Source: Caballeronia sordidicola (GTDB lineage Bacteria > Pseudomonadota > Gammaproteobacteria > Burkholderiales > Burkholderiaceae). From it: 64,000 nt of DNA. The notes under the pieces are model-generated. The model saw nothing but the letters and a program-made list of their open reading frames with translations. It did not search any database and was not told the origin of the DNA. The DNA is taken from positions 101,867-165,866 of the forward strand of contig NZ_MTHB01000234.1 of the NCBI RefSeq assembly GCF_002220365.1, given 5' to 3'. This document shows positions 15,785 through 24,457 of the stretch, one piece after another (positions within the stretch are counted from its first letter, which is position 1; the number at the start of each line of letters is the position of its first letter). The position numbers were made by a program, and so were the translations under genes.

Positions 15785-17069
15785 CACCGGCGCCATGGAG
15801 TTGGGCTTGGTCGCGCTTCGCCGCAGTCCTGGGAGCGGCTATCGGTACTATCGGTACTATCGGTACTATCGGCATATTGTCGGCGATCACCTTGGCGATC
15901 TCCGCATCGGCTTGCGCGCCGTATTGCTCGAATACATCGGTCCGATAGGAGGTGTTGATTGCGGCGGCCAGTTGCGTACCGGATTCGTCGCGCGTTTGAA
16001 CTTCGACATCCATCGACAAGCCAATGCGCAGCGGATGCTGCTGGAGCTCACGCGGGTCGAGCTGGATACGTGCCGGCAAGCGTTGCACGACCTTGATCCA
16101 GTTGCCCGTCGCGTTCTGCGCGGGCAGCACGGCAAACGCGCTGCCCGTGCCGGCGGAAAAGCCCACCACGCGGCCGTGATACTTGACGCTCGAACCATAT
16201 ACGTCGGCCGTCAACGTGACCGGCTGACCGATGCGCATGCGCCGCAGTTGCCCTTCCTTGAAGTTGGCGTCGACCCAGACACCGTCGAGCGGCACGATCG
16301 CCATTAGGGGTGTACCCGGAGCGACACGCTGCCCGACCTGGACCGAACGGCGCGCGACGTAACCCGTCACCGGCGCGGGCAAGGTGTTACGGGCATAGCT
16401 CAGGTAAGCATCGCGAACCTTGCTTGCAGCAGCCTGGACGTTAGGATGTTGTTCGACTGACGTGCGGTCGGTGAGCACGTGGTTCGCTTCAGCTTGCTGG
16501 CGCATGGCGTCGAGTGAGGCTTGTGCGCTTTTGACGGCATCGCGGGCATGCGACACGTCTTCCGCCGATACCGCCCCGGTGTTCTCCACGGCCAGGCGGC
16601 GTTGCAGGTCCGAGTTGGCGCGGGCGAGATCCGACTCGCGTTGCGCGATGCTCGCCGCATAAAAGTCGTTGTTGACGTAGAGGCTGCTTACTTCTCGCAC
16701 AGTCTGGCCAAGCGTGGCTTCCGCATTACCGAGCGCAACTTTTGCGTCCGCTGAGTCCAGCGTCACGACCGGGTCACCGGCCTTGACGATCTGCGTATCG
16801 TCAGCGTTCACCGCGACAACCGTACCGCTGACTTGCGGCGTAAGTTGCACGAGATTGCCGCTGACGTAGGCGTCGTCGGTAGACTGGTAGAAGCGCGCAT
16901 CGGTGTAGTAATACGCGCTGTAGGCTGCGGCCGAGATGACGACTGCTGCGCCGAGCAAGGAAAGCAGCAACTTGCGTTTGGTGCGTGGCGCGGCCTCCTG
17001 GGGTAAAGCACCCTTGGCTGCCTGGTGTGAATCCACCGCCGCGCGGTCGGACTGGATGGTATCGCTCAT
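15768..17069 (-). CDS. emrA: HlyD/EmrA-family efflux periplasmic adaptor
   Basis: 433 residues. One N-terminal membrane segment (about residues 32-53, LLLSLLGAAVVISAAAYSAYY), then a biotinyl-lipoyl hairpin (GTVVAVNADDTQIVKAGDPV), a long coiled-coil hairpin (about 120-200) and a beta-barrel part (APVTGYVARRSVQVGQRVAPG). It bridges EmrB to the outer-membrane channel. The C-terminus is odd: a VPI repeat (encoded by a 9-bp tandem repeat at 15841-15867) followed by a basic tail ending in the 8-bp repeat at the stop. AGGAGA precedes ATG 17069. Confidence 0.92.
   Translation of the reverse strand: MSDTIQSDRAAVDSHQAAKGALPQEAAPRTKRKLLLSLLGAAVVISAAAYSAYYYTDARFYQSTDDAYVSGNLVQLTPQVSGTVVAVNADDTQIVKAGDPVVTLDSADAKVALGNAEATLGQTVREVSSLYVNNDFYAASIAQRESDLARANSDLQRRLAVENTGAVSAEDVSHARDAVKSAQASLDAMRQQAEANHVLTDRTSVEQHPNVQAAASKVRDAYLSYARNTLPAPVTGYVARRSVQVGQRVAPGTPLMAIVPLDGVWVDANFKEGQLRRMRIGQPVTLTADVYGSSVKYHGRVVGFSAGTGSAFAVLPAQNATGNWIKVVQRLPARIQLDPRELQQHPLRIGLSMDVEVQTRDESGTQLAAAINTSYRTDVFEQYGAQADAEIAKVIADNMPIVPIVPIVPIAAPRTAAKRDQAQLHGAGERLSG
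15841..15870. repeat. 9-bp tandem repeat coding for VPI units in EmrA
   Basis: ATCGGTACT in three exact copies and a partial fourth, within the emrA coding region; the unit is in frame and gives repeated Pro-Ile-Val near the C-terminus. Confidence 0.9.
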
Positions 17070-17104
17070 TGCAAATTCTCCTGACGGGTCCGTGGAATGC
17101 CGGC

Positions 17105-18598
17105 TCAGCGCGCGGCAACAGTTTGTGAAGACGAAGGTGTGCCAGTGTCGGAGCTGGTGTCGACATAACCGCCGCCGAGTGCCGCAGCGAGTGCGATCTG
17201 CTGGTCACGACGGTTCATTTTCAGATCGACGACGGCCTGGTCCGCCGACAACGCGTTCATGTCGGCGTTAAGCACGGTCAGTTGATTCGTGAGGCCGCCC
17301 TTGTACTGGAGAACCGCGAGTTCATCGGCGCGATGCGCGGCTTCCTGCGCGGTTTCTGCATCGACGAGTTGCGCGTCCGTCGACCGGACCTGCGCGAGTT
17401 GCGTCGCGACATCGCTTAGCGCGGTGACGAGCGTCTGGTTATAGGTCGCAACCGCATAGTCAAAATCGGCGTAGCGTCCTTTGAGTTGCGCGCGTAATGC
17501 GCCGGCATCGAAGATCGGCAAGTGGATCGCCGGACCGGCCGTTGCGGTTCTGCTCGCCGCCGTCAGCAAGCGGCCAAAGCCGAATGCGTCCAGGCCAATC
17601 GATGCGCTCAGATTGATGTCCGGATAGAACTCCGCCTTCGCTTCCTTCACATCATGCGTAAGGGCGTCCACACGCCAGCGTGCGGCGACCAGGTCGGGGC
17701 GGCGGCTGACGAGATCGGCCGGCAGGTTGTCCGGGAGCAGCACCTGGTCTGCGACGCCAAGCGTCGGGCGTTGGATCGTCAAGCCGCGATCCGGTCCTGC
17801 GCCAAGCAACGCGGCAATCTGATAGCGCGTCGTGAGAATCTGGCCGTCGAGCGCGGTCAAGGAAGCATGACTTGTCGCGACGTTTGCCTGCGCGGTCTTG
17901 CGCTCTACTTCCGTGTCCAGCCCGGTCGCAATCCGGCCCGCTGCAATACGTTCGATCTGATCGCGTTGCGCGACTTCTTTAGCAGCGATATCGCGCTGGT
18001 CGTAAAGCCGCGCAAGCTGGTTATAAGTGCGGGTAATCGACGTGGTCAGCGTCAGCTTCACGACTTCTGCATCCGCTTCGCTTGCCTGCGTTTGCGAGAC
18101 CGCCGCCTTCAGCGCTTCACGATTCTTGCCCCACACGTCGAGGTCGTACGAAGCGGACGCGAGCAGCTTGTTTTCGGTCTGCCACGAACCCGCGTAAGGC
18201 GGCGGCACGAGCGCGGTGCCGGAATACTGCTGGCGAGTCATCGAATAATCCGCGCCGATCTTCGGCATGGTGTTGGCCTTCGCCGTTTCACCATAAGCAT
18301 CGGCCGAAGCAACCCGGGCACGTGCCTGATCGAGGGATGGACTGTTCTTCAATGCTTCGTCAATCAGCGCTTTCAACTGCGCGTCACCGAATTGATTCGC
18401 CCAACCCGCAGCCGGCCAATGACCGTTCTCGGACGGGATGCTTTGCGTTGTCTCGTACGATTGCGGCTGGGCCATCTGCTGGTCGCTGTGAATGCCCGCA
18501 TAGTTCGCGCACGCCGATAGCACTGCGGCAAACATCACCGATACGCCCACCGTCCATGCTCTCGAACTGATTGACTTCCGATTTAACTGTGATTTCAT
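17105..18598 (-). CDS. NodT-family RND/EmrAB outer-membrane efflux lipoprotein
   Basis: 497 residues, TolC-like outer-membrane factor with two OEP domains (coiled-coil regions about 70-270 and 280-470). The lipoprotein signal VMFAAVLSAC places the lipidated Cys near residue 30 if translation starts at ATG 18598. An in-frame ATG at 18643 overlaps the marR stop (ATGA), but would add 15 residues ahead of the signal peptide and place the operator palindrome in the coding region, so I prefer 18598. Forms the exit channel for the EmrAB pump. Confidence 0.9.
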   Translation of the reverse strand: MKSQLNRKSISSRAWTVGVSVMFAAVLSACANYAGIHSDQQMAQPQSYETTQSIPSENGHWPAAGWANQFGDAQLKALIDEALKNSPSLDQARARVASADAYGETAKANTMPKIGADYSMTRQQYSGTALVPPPYAGSWQTENKLLASASYDLDVWGKNREALKAAVSQTQASEADAEVVKLTLTTSITRTYNQLARLYDQRDIAAKEVAQRDQIERIAAGRIATGLDTEVERKTAQANVATSHASLTALDGQILTTRYQIAALLGAGPDRGLTIQRPTLGVADQVLLPDNLPADLVSRRPDLVAARWRVDALTHDVKEAKAEFYPDINLSASIGLDAFGFGRLLTAASRTATAGPAIHLPIFDAGALRAQLKGRYADFDYAVATYNQTLVTALSDVATQLAQVRSTDAQLVDAETAQEAAHRADELAVLQYKGGLTNQLTVLNADMNALSADQAVVDLKMNRRDQQIALAAALGGGYVDTSSDTGTPSSSQTVAAR

Positions 18599-18600
18599 TT

Positions 18601-18616
18601 TCTGACCTGTCAGATA
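18601..18616 (-). promoter_or_regulatory. MarR-type palindrome at the nodT ribosome binding site
   Basis: TCTGACCTGTCAGATA: TCTGAC-CT-GTCAGA is a perfect 6+6 inverted repeat. It ends 3 bases before the nodT ATG, so it contains the AGGT sequence that would serve as Shine-Dalgarno. Confidence 0.6.
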
Positions 18617-18639
18617 ATTAGGTAAAAAAAACGGCTCAC

Positions 18640-19077
18640 TCATTCTGCGAGAAATTTACGAAGCAGGCGGCGCAACTCTTCGAACTCGGTCTTGCTGAAA
18701 TTCTTCAGGTGCGCGTTCAACACATCCGGTGCGACTTCCGGAATCTGGGCGGCGACCTCCTCACCCTTTTTCGTCAACGCCAGATTAACCACACGGCGAT
18801 CTTCAAGACTGCGTGAGCGCTCCAGCAACTCCTTCGCTTCCAGCTTGTCGAGCATGCGCGTCATCAGACCGGTATCGATCCCCAGCAGCTTCGACAACTC
18901 GAACGGCGTTGCACCCAGACCGAGCGTGAGCGACATCAGGATACCCATCTGCTGGCTGGAGATATCCAGATCCTTCAATGCTGTATCCATCTCGACTGTC
19001 AGGATGTTGCGTGCCTTGTTGATCAAGAAACCGATGCTTTGAGTCGGACGAAAATTTTCCTTGCTGTAATGATTCAT
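18640..19077 (-). CDS. MarR family transcriptional regulator of the efflux operon
   Basis: 145 residues, winged-helix repressor: dimerisation helices at both ends, recognition region LGATPFELSKLLGIDTGLMTRMLDKLEAKELLER and the wing RSRSLEDRRVVNLALTKKG. Such proteins bind phenolic or other ligands and release a palindromic operator. It starts at ATG 19077 after GGAGG, with the palindrome 19107-19122 about 30 bp upstream, which fits autorepression of the whole operon. Its stop lies 39 bases before the preferred nodT start. Confidence 0.93.
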   Translation of the reverse strand: MNHYSKENFRPTQSIGFLINKARNILTVEMDTALKDLDISSQQMGILMSLTLGLGATPFELSKLLGIDTGLMTRMLDKLEAKELLERSRSLEDRRVVNLALTKKGEEVAAQIPEVAPDVLNAHLKNFSKTEFEELRRLLRKFLAE

Positions 19078-19106
19078 CGCTGCCTCCGGTGATGACCAGC
19101 ATATTA

Positions 19107-19122
19107 TTTGACATGTCAGATA
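19107..19122 (-). promoter_or_regulatory. MarR operator in front of the efflux operon
   Basis: TTTGACATGTCAGATA, with the perfect palindrome TGACATGTCA at its centre, 30 bp upstream of the marR start. Best placed copy for repression of the operon promoter. Confidence 0.65.
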
Positions 19123-19170
19123 CTGTCAAGATGGTTTCATCGCATCAGGTCGTGGCGTCAGGCAACTGTA

Positions 19171-19207
19171 AGAAAGAAGGCCCGGGGGTGTCGCGTCACC
19201 TGGCCTT
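19171..19207 (-). terminator. Probable terminator of the cytochrome oxidase operon
   Basis: On the minus strand a two-part stem, AAGGCC with GGCCTT and inner GGTG with CACC, is followed by CTTTCTT. The stop codon of the small ORF 19196-19330 lies inside the stem. Confidence 0.55.
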
Positions 19208-19330
19208 TAGACGCGCGCTGGCGAGCACATCGGGATCGCCATGAAGAAGCTCAGGATGCGCTTGCCAAAGATGTTTCAGGTCAGGTGAATCCCGGAAGCG
19301 GTCGCGAACACCAATCGACTCATTCCACAT
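19196..19330 (-). CDS. Possible small protein (44 aa) at the end of the oxidase operon
   Basis: ATG 19328-19330 lies 7 bases after the stop of the diheme cytochrome gene, on the same strand, and the frame runs to a TGA inside the terminator stem. The peptide (MWNESIGVRDRFRDS..., ending ARLKAR) is charged, Trp- and His-containing, has no membrane segment and uses codons with the GC3 bias of real genes. I recognise no family. It could be a soluble accessory protein or a chance frame. Confidence 0.4.
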   Translation of the reverse strand: MWNESIGVRDRFRDSPDLKHLWQAHPELLHGDPDVLASARLKAR

Positions 19331-19337
19331 CAGTGGC

Positions 19338-20144
19338 TCAAGGTTGCGCTCCGGCATAGTAAGCCGCCGCTGCATCGATTTCAGCCGGTGTCATATTCCG
19401 CGCGACATTGCGCATCTGCCCGTTGATATCGTTATGGCGTGTGTCGTTCGCGAACGCTTGCAATTGTGCTCGGGTGTACGCAGCAGGCATCCCCTCGAGC
19501 CACGGGCTCCCCGCCTTGTGATCGATACCGCCATGGCACGACGCACAGGAAGCAATGTTTCGCATCGGTGCTCCACCTGACACAATCTCCGGCACGGGCA
19601 CGGCCGGCGCTGCATCGGAGCGCAGCGCCACCGGTCTCGGCAAATACGCGTAATAAGCGGACAGATCGCGCATGTCCTGGTCGCTCAGGTTCGAAACCAT
19701 GGGCGACATCACCGCATTACGACGCGCGCCGGACTGAAAGTCGAGCAACTGCTTGTAGATCACAGAAGAATACTGTCCCGCGAGATTCGGCGAGTTGGCA
19801 TTGCTCATGCCCCGCACGCCGTGACACATGGTGCAACGCATGGACAAGGTCGCGCCGCGGCCAATCGACGTGCTGCTGGACTCCGCCAGCAGTTGCGGTG
19901 TCATGACAACCGCACTGGTTTGCACCAGCGGCACCGGCGTGGCCGACGAAGCGCGCAACCATTGTTGCGGCACGCCCGCTGCACTGCAGATCGCATTCCA
20001 CACGCCCTGGAAAGGTTGATCGCTTTGCGCCGAAGGCAGCCATATGAAACCTACGGCCGCCGAGAATACGACGAGCGCGAGCATACCGCCAACGGTAACC
20101 GTGAACCACCGGTTGCGTAACGAGAACAGGCGTTCTTCGCTCAT
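19338..20144 (-). CDS. Membrane-anchored diheme cytochrome c of the ba3-type oxidase operon
   Basis: 268 residues. One N-terminal membrane anchor (residues about 14-36) and two CXXCH haem sites (CTMCH and CASCH), cytochrome c4-like tandem domains. It starts at ATG 20144 with an ATGA overlap with the subunit I gene, so the longer in-frame start is not needed. It most likely passes electrons to the CuA site of subunit II. Followed by the small ORF and a terminator. Confidence 0.88.
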   Translation of the reverse strand: MSEERLFSLRNRWFTVTVGGMLALVVFSAAVGFIWLPSAQSDQPFQGVWNAICSAAGVPQQWLRASSATPVPLVQTSAVVMTPQLLAESSSTSIGRGATLSMRCTMCHGVRGMSNANSPNLAGQYSSVIYKQLLDFQSGARRNAVMSPMVSNLSDQDMRDLSAYYAYLPRPVALRSDAAPAVPVPEIVSGGAPMRNIASCASCHGGIDHKAGSPWLEGMPAAYTRAQLQAFANDTRHNDINGQMRNVARNMTPAEIDAAAAYYAGAQP

Positions 20145-21769
20145 CGCTGCGGCCCTCCAATCTGAATCGCGGGGATGGACGTATCGGAGCGGAACAACAG
20201 CGAAGCGACCGGATAACCGTAGTTGAAGAGCGTCAGGCCGATCATCAGCGCAAGCCACAGGCCAAAGCTGTTCAACGCGACCGGAATGGTCTTCGATTCA
20301 TGCACTGCTGTGCTGAATTTGTACTCTGCAACCACACTCCGCGGTCCACGATGGTTGCGGATCAGCACGATGAAAAACATCACTGCCGAGATAACCAGGA
20401 TCACACCGCCAATAGTCGAGATGATTACCGACACGGCCTGTGCAGCGATCTCCGGGTCGGTGTAATCGAAGAAGGCCATGCGGCGAGGCATGCCTAGAAT
20501 GCCGGCGAAATGCCATGGGAACGTCAGCACGATCATACCGATGAACCACAGCCACAACTGCTGGCGCATCAGCTTCAATTGTGTCATCGCTCGGCCGGTG
20601 AGATGCGGCCAGAGATCATAGGCGATCGCGAAATACATGATGACGATCGCCCCCCCGAAGATCAGATGGAAGTGACCGGTAACCCACTGCGTGTTGTGGA
20701 TGGTCGAGTCGAGCTGGTAGCTCATGTTGATGATACCGCCCGCCCCGCCAAAGCCGAGCATCACGAACGAAAACGCGAGCGCCAGCATCAGCGGATTGTC
20801 CCAGGGCAACGCCTTGATCCAGCCAAAGCTGCCCCGGCCGCCGCGCAAACGCGCCGCTATTTCAACCGATGCGCAGATCGTGAACACCGTCAGCAAGGTC
20901 GGCACCGCGACGAGCGCCGTGAATACCGAATGCATGAACTTGAACCCCGAACCCACTTGCGGATCAGCGAACAGATGGTGGATACCGATTGGCATCGAAA
21001 CCACCAGGAACAGGATGAACGAGATACGCGCCATCGAATCGCTATACAGGCGGCCACCGATCGCGCGCGGCAGGATCGTGTAATACGCTATGTAGGCAGG
21101 CATCAGCCAGAAGTAGACGATCGCGTGAAGCGACCACGAGAAGAACACGCGGGCAAGGCCGGCGTCGATCGTCGTCTTGAAGCCAAGCGCCACCGGCAGG
21201 ATCTGGAACAGGATCTCGATGGCCGCACCGACCGCTGTCCAGCCCCATAAATAGGCTCCGGCCAAGGTGGCGAACATGGCCAGAGGTACCGGCACACCCT
21301 TATGCTCGCGTTTCCACACGGCAAGGTTGATCGACATCAGCGCGACCCAGATCCACGAACCCACCACCACCAACACAATGCCGATGTAGTAGAACGCGTT
21401 GCCGATCATCGGCGGGGAGAAGGGGTAGAGGACCGAGGCAAGGCCCATGGCGACGGGGACCATCGCGGTAACCGTGCCCACGGCCACGAGGATGAAACCG
21501 GCCCATGCCCAGCGCGCTCCGACCAGCGGTTTCTTCAGCGCGAGTTCAGTGACCGCGTAACCGAAGCCCATGGCAATCAGCGTCGGGAATACGTAGGCCA
21601 TGGCCGAGCCGTGCGCCGTGACCGAGCGATAGTAGAGTTCCGGATTCTTCAGCCACGGATGCAGCGGGCTGCGCACCCACATTTGCCACGCGCCGAGCAG
21701 CAACGCGCCGCCGAAGCTGATGAAACCAAGCCAGAAATGCGCGAGAACGAGTCGCTTGCTATTTAACAC
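20141..21769 (-). CDS. Haem-copper oxidase subunit I, B family (ba3-type)
   Basis: 542 residues with 12 or more membrane segments. Haem and CuB ligands can be read: an early His in SVTAHGSAMAY, WSLHAIVYFWL (CuB His with the cross-linked Tyr four residues later, characteristic placement of the family), IHHLFADP (the His pair) and GHFHLIFGG (high- and low-spin haem His). Reduces O2 to water while pumping protons. It overlaps the subunit II gene by 11 bases and the downstream cytochrome by 4. The short N-terminus and the sequence style fit B-type oxidases, which often work at low oxygen. Confidence 0.93.
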   Translation of the reverse strand: MLNSKRLVLAHFWLGFISFGGALLLGAWQMWVRSPLHPWLKNPELYYRSVTAHGSAMAYVFPTLIAMGFGYAVTELALKKPLVGARWAWAGFILVAVGTVTAMVPVAMGLASVLYPFSPPMIGNAFYYIGIVLVVVGSWIWVALMSINLAVWKREHKGVPVPLAMFATLAGAYLWGWTAVGAAIEILFQILPVALGFKTTIDAGLARVFFSWSLHAIVYFWLMPAYIAYYTILPRAIGGRLYSDSMARISFILFLVVSMPIGIHHLFADPQVGSGFKFMHSVFTALVAVPTLLTVFTICASVEIAARLRGGRGSFGWIKALPWDNPLMLALAFSFVMLGFGGAGGIINMSYQLDSTIHNTQWVTGHFHLIFGGAIVIMYFAIAYDLWPHLTGRAMTQLKLMRQQLWLWFIGMIVLTFPWHFAGILGMPRRMAFFDYTDPEIAAQAVSVIISTIGGVILVISAVMFFIVLIRNHRGPRSVVAEYKFSTAVHESKTIPVALNSFGLWLALMIGLTLFNYGYPVASLLFRSDTSIPAIQIGGPQR

Positions 21770-22328
21770 AGCTGAGTCTCCGCGAACCGTTAGCGTTTGC
21801 CATCTTGAGGAAAGCCGTTTTATCGATCACCTTGACGTGCGCCCACATGCCCTGATGTCCCGTGCCGCAGAACTCATGGCAGGGCATCAGATGGTCGCCG
21901 GGCTGCGTGAAGGTACTCTTGAAGGTGGAGATATAACCGGGCTCGAGCATCGAATTGATATTCGTGTTCGTGATCAGGAATCCATGTATGACGTCCGCGC
22001 TAGTGGCGCGAAAGGTGATGGGCGTGTCGGTTGGAATCAGCAGGCATTGTGGCGTGAACGAGTACTGCTGCGCGACAATTCGTACGGTGACCGACCCATC
22101 CGCTTCAACCGCGCTGCCCAGGTTACTCTCAATGAACTCGCCGCTTACATTGAGCGTTTCAGGCCGTACGGTCTCCACTCTGGATGGCGGCATCATGGCC
22201 CAATGCAGGCCGGTGAAGATCGTCATGGCGACCAGCACGCAGAGAATGATGACGACAAGAAGCGCCCACTTGCGCTCGATGCGCGCGGCCATGTCGGCCG
22301 AAGCATGCGACGGGTGTTCAGTGCTCAT
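21759..22328 (-). CDS. Cytochrome c oxidase subunit II (CuA-binding)
   Basis: 189 residues: one N-terminal membrane helix (about 21-43) and a periplasmic cupredoxin domain with the CuA site MPCHEFCGTGHQGM (two Cys, His, Met) and the upstream ligand His in VIHGFLI. Accepts electrons from cytochrome c. I start at ATG 22328, which shares an ATGA with the stop of the small upstream subunit gene, instead of the longer in-frame start at 22376. Confidence 0.92.
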   Translation of the reverse strand: MSTEHPSHASADMAARIERKWALLVVIILCVLVAMTIFTGLHWAMMPPSRVETVRPETLNVSGEFIESNLGSAVEADGSVTVRIVAQQYSFTPQCLLIPTDTPITFRATSADVIHGFLITNTNINSMLEPGYISTFKSTFTQPGDHLMPCHEFCGTGHQGMWAHVKVIDKTAFLKMANANGSRRLSCVK

Positions 22329-22483
22329 TGGATAACGCCGCGGGGTAGGAAGACCAGGAAGTAGAACGCAAACCACAAGCCGATCACAATGGCCGTTGCC
22401 GCGCCAGCCAAGGCAATGGCGCCGTGCGGGCCGTCGCGCACGATCTCATCGACGGCGGCATCTTCTTTCTCGGAATCAGTCAT
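22325..22483 (-). CDS. Small single-TM oxidase subunit (52 aa)
   Basis: Too short for usual gene calling but well supported: ATG 22483, ATGA overlap with the subunit II gene, position between cytochrome and CoxB genes. Acidic N-terminus (MTDSEKEDAAVDE), then one membrane helix (about residues 21-46) ending FLVFLPRG. Similar small single-helix subunits (subunit IIa or CbaD type) occur in B-family oxidases, completing a helix missing from subunit II. Exact family assignment is inference. Confidence 0.75.
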   Translation of the reverse strand: MTDSEKEDAAVDEIVRDGPHGAIALAGAATAIVIGLWFAFYFLVFLPRGVIQ

Positions 22484-22490
22484 GACGTCC

Positions 22491-23726
22491 TCAATAAAGT
22501 GGGGCTGAGCGCAACGTATTGACTTCCTTGACGCTCACCGGTGTGCCGTGATTACCCCAGGCCGTGCGGATATACGTGACCACTGCTGCGACCTCGACAT
22601 CGGAAAGCGACTGAGCGAACGGCGGCATGCCGTAGGGCATCGGGTTCTTCTTCGTGCCCGGCGCATATCCGCCGTTCAGCACCATGCGAATCGGATTCAC
22701 CGATGACGTCATCTGGATCGATTGATTGTTCGCCAGAGGCGGGAAATGCGGCAGCTTGCCCTGCCCTTGCGACGCGTGGCACAGCGCGCATTGGGCGTCG
22801 TAGATCTTTTTGCCCAGCGGCGAAAGACTGGTCTGTTGTTCCGCGACAGCGGCAGTTGCCGGCGCAGGCTTTTCGCCGGCGCGCGCAGGCAGCGTCTTCA
22901 GATAGACCGCCACTGCGCGAATGTCCTGATCCGTCAAATACTGGAAGCTGTCATACACGACCTCGGCCATCGGTCCATACACCGCCCCACGATTCGACAC
23001 GCCCGACTGCAGCAGGTCCGATATGTCCTCGATGCTCCAGTCGCCCAGCCCCGCTTCCTTATTCGATGTCAGCGAAGGCGCATACCAGTTCTGCACCGGG
23101 ATCAAGCCTCCTTCGAAGCGCTTGGAGGGTGAATTGCCGCCCAGTGCATTGATCGCGGTATGGCACATCGTGCAATGGCCGAGCCCTTCAACGAGATACG
23201 CGCCACGATTCCATTCGACCGACTGCGTGGTATCAGGCTGATATTCACCGGGTCTCATGTACAACATGCGCCATCCGTACAGCAATGAGCGCTGGTTGAA
23301 CGGAAACCGCAATTCATGCGCGCGATTAGGCTGATGAATAGGCGGCGTGGACAACAGGTACGCGTAGATCGCGTCGGAGTCGTCGCGCGTGACCTTGGTG
23401 TAGGAGGCAAACGGCATGGCCGGATAAAGCAGCTGGCCGTCGCGCGCCTTGCCGGTATGCATCATGGTGTAGAACTCAGCCGAGGTCCACTTGCCAATAC
23501 CGGTCTCTTTATCCGATGAAATGTTCGGCGTATAGAGCGTGCCGAACGGCGTTTCCATCGCGCGGCCACCGCCGAATAGTTTGCCCGCGGGTACGGTATG
23601 ACACGCAATGCAATCGCCGGCGCGAGCGAGATATTCACCGCGAGCAATCACGGTGGGATCGGCGGCTCGTGCATTCAACGTCACGAAGCAAGCGCAAACA
23701 AGCATTAGGGCACGGAAACTGAACAC
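22491..23726 (-). CDS. Triheme cytochrome c (AdhB/gluconate dehydrogenase cytochrome-like)
   Basis: 411 residues, signal peptide cleaved after NARA (about residue 21), and three CXXCH sites: CIACH, CTMCH and CALCH. The layout matches the cytochrome subunit of membrane alcohol, aldehyde and gluconate dehydrogenases. Here it lies in a terminal oxidase operon, 8 bases before the small subunit gene, so it may carry electrons from periplasmic dehydrogenases straight to this oxidase. A homologous triheme protein is encoded at 29019-30299. Confidence 0.9.
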   Translation of the reverse strand: MFSFRALMLVCACFVTLNARAADPTVIARGEYLARAGDCIACHTVPAGKLFGGGRAMETPFGTLYTPNISSDKETGIGKWTSAEFYTMMHTGKARDGQLLYPAMPFASYTKVTRDDSDAIYAYLLSTPPIHQPNRAHELRFPFNQRSLLYGWRMLYMRPGEYQPDTTQSVEWNRGAYLVEGLGHCTMCHTAINALGGNSPSKRFEGGLIPVQNWYAPSLTSNKEAGLGDWSIEDISDLLQSGVSNRGAVYGPMAEVVYDSFQYLTDQDIRAVAVYLKTLPARAGEKPAPATAAVAEQQTSLSPLGKKIYDAQCALCHASQGQGKLPHFPPLANNQSIQMTSSVNPIRMVLNGGYAPGTKKNPMPYGMPPFAQSLSDVEVAAVVTYIRTAWGNHGTPVSVKEVNTLRSAPLY

Positions 23727-23740
23727 GTCTATTTCCTCGC

Positions 23741-24457
23741 CTATTGATTAGGAACAGTGCCGCAAGCGAGCGGCATCTTGAGTGACCCCGCCGCCGCAGG
23801 CGCTGGATTCTCTGGCGCGGGCGACGAAGCCAGATACGCCGCGATAGCCGTGATGTCCCGGTCCGCTAGTTTCGTGGCGATGTCATGCATGCAATCGGGA
23901 GCGAGCGTGGTGCGCGTGCCGTAACGCCATGCGCCCAGCTGCGCGCTGATGTAGTCGGAGTGCAGGCCCAGCAAGCCCGGAACGGCTGGCTCCATGCCGG
24001 TCAGCGCCGCACCGTGACACGCAACGCATGCGGGAATCTTGCGTGACGCGGCACCGTTATTGACCAAGGTTTTACCCAGCGCAAGCGTCGCGGTATCGAC
24101 AGTCACAGGCGCGGGCGCGGGAAATGGCGGATGCTCGGCGGCGAAGTATTCCGCAATTTCCATCAGATACGGGTCAGGAAGATAGGCCAATAAATAATTC
24201 ATTGGCGGGTACTTGCGACGGCCGTCTCTAAAGGCGAGCAATTGGTTGTATAGATAACCGGCGGGCTTGCCTGAGAGCCGCGGATAATAGTCGTTGCTCG
24301 TGCCTTCACCCTGCGCGCCATGGCACGCCGCGCAAGCAAGCACGCGCGCCTGCATGGTGTCAGGCGCCTTCTCGGCCGGCGCCTCGCCAGCGGCGAATGC
24401 ATGCAGGCTTGAACTCGCGAGCAGCACTAGTGTTAAGACGACGCTGCGTATGCCCAC
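23741..24457 (-). CDS. Diheme c-type cytochrome (c4-like)
   Basis: 238 residues, signal peptide ending AFAAG (about residue 23), two CXXCH sites CAACH and CVACH in two repeated cytochrome domains (PRLSGKPAGYLYNQL is the typical c4 motif). Soluble or loosely bound periplasmic electron carrier. First gene of the oxidase operon, 14 bases before the triheme cytochrome. Confidence 0.9.
   Translation of the reverse strand: MGIRSVVLTLVLLASSSLHAFAAGEAPAEKAPDTMQARVLACAACHGAQGEGTSNDYYPRLSGKPAGYLYNQLLAFRDGRRKYPPMNYLLAYLPDPYLMEIAEYFAAEHPPFPAPAPVTVDTATLALGKTLVNNGAASRKIPACVACHGAALTGMEPAVPGLLGLHSDYISAQLGAWRYGTRTTLAPDCMHDIATKLADRDITAIAAYLASSPAPENPAPAAAGSLKMPLACGTVPNQ

Noticed and set aside
19108..19359. 83-codon plus-strand frame between marR and the oxidase operon
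   Set aside because: Runs through the MarR operator and opposite the small ORF and terminator; no ribosome site.
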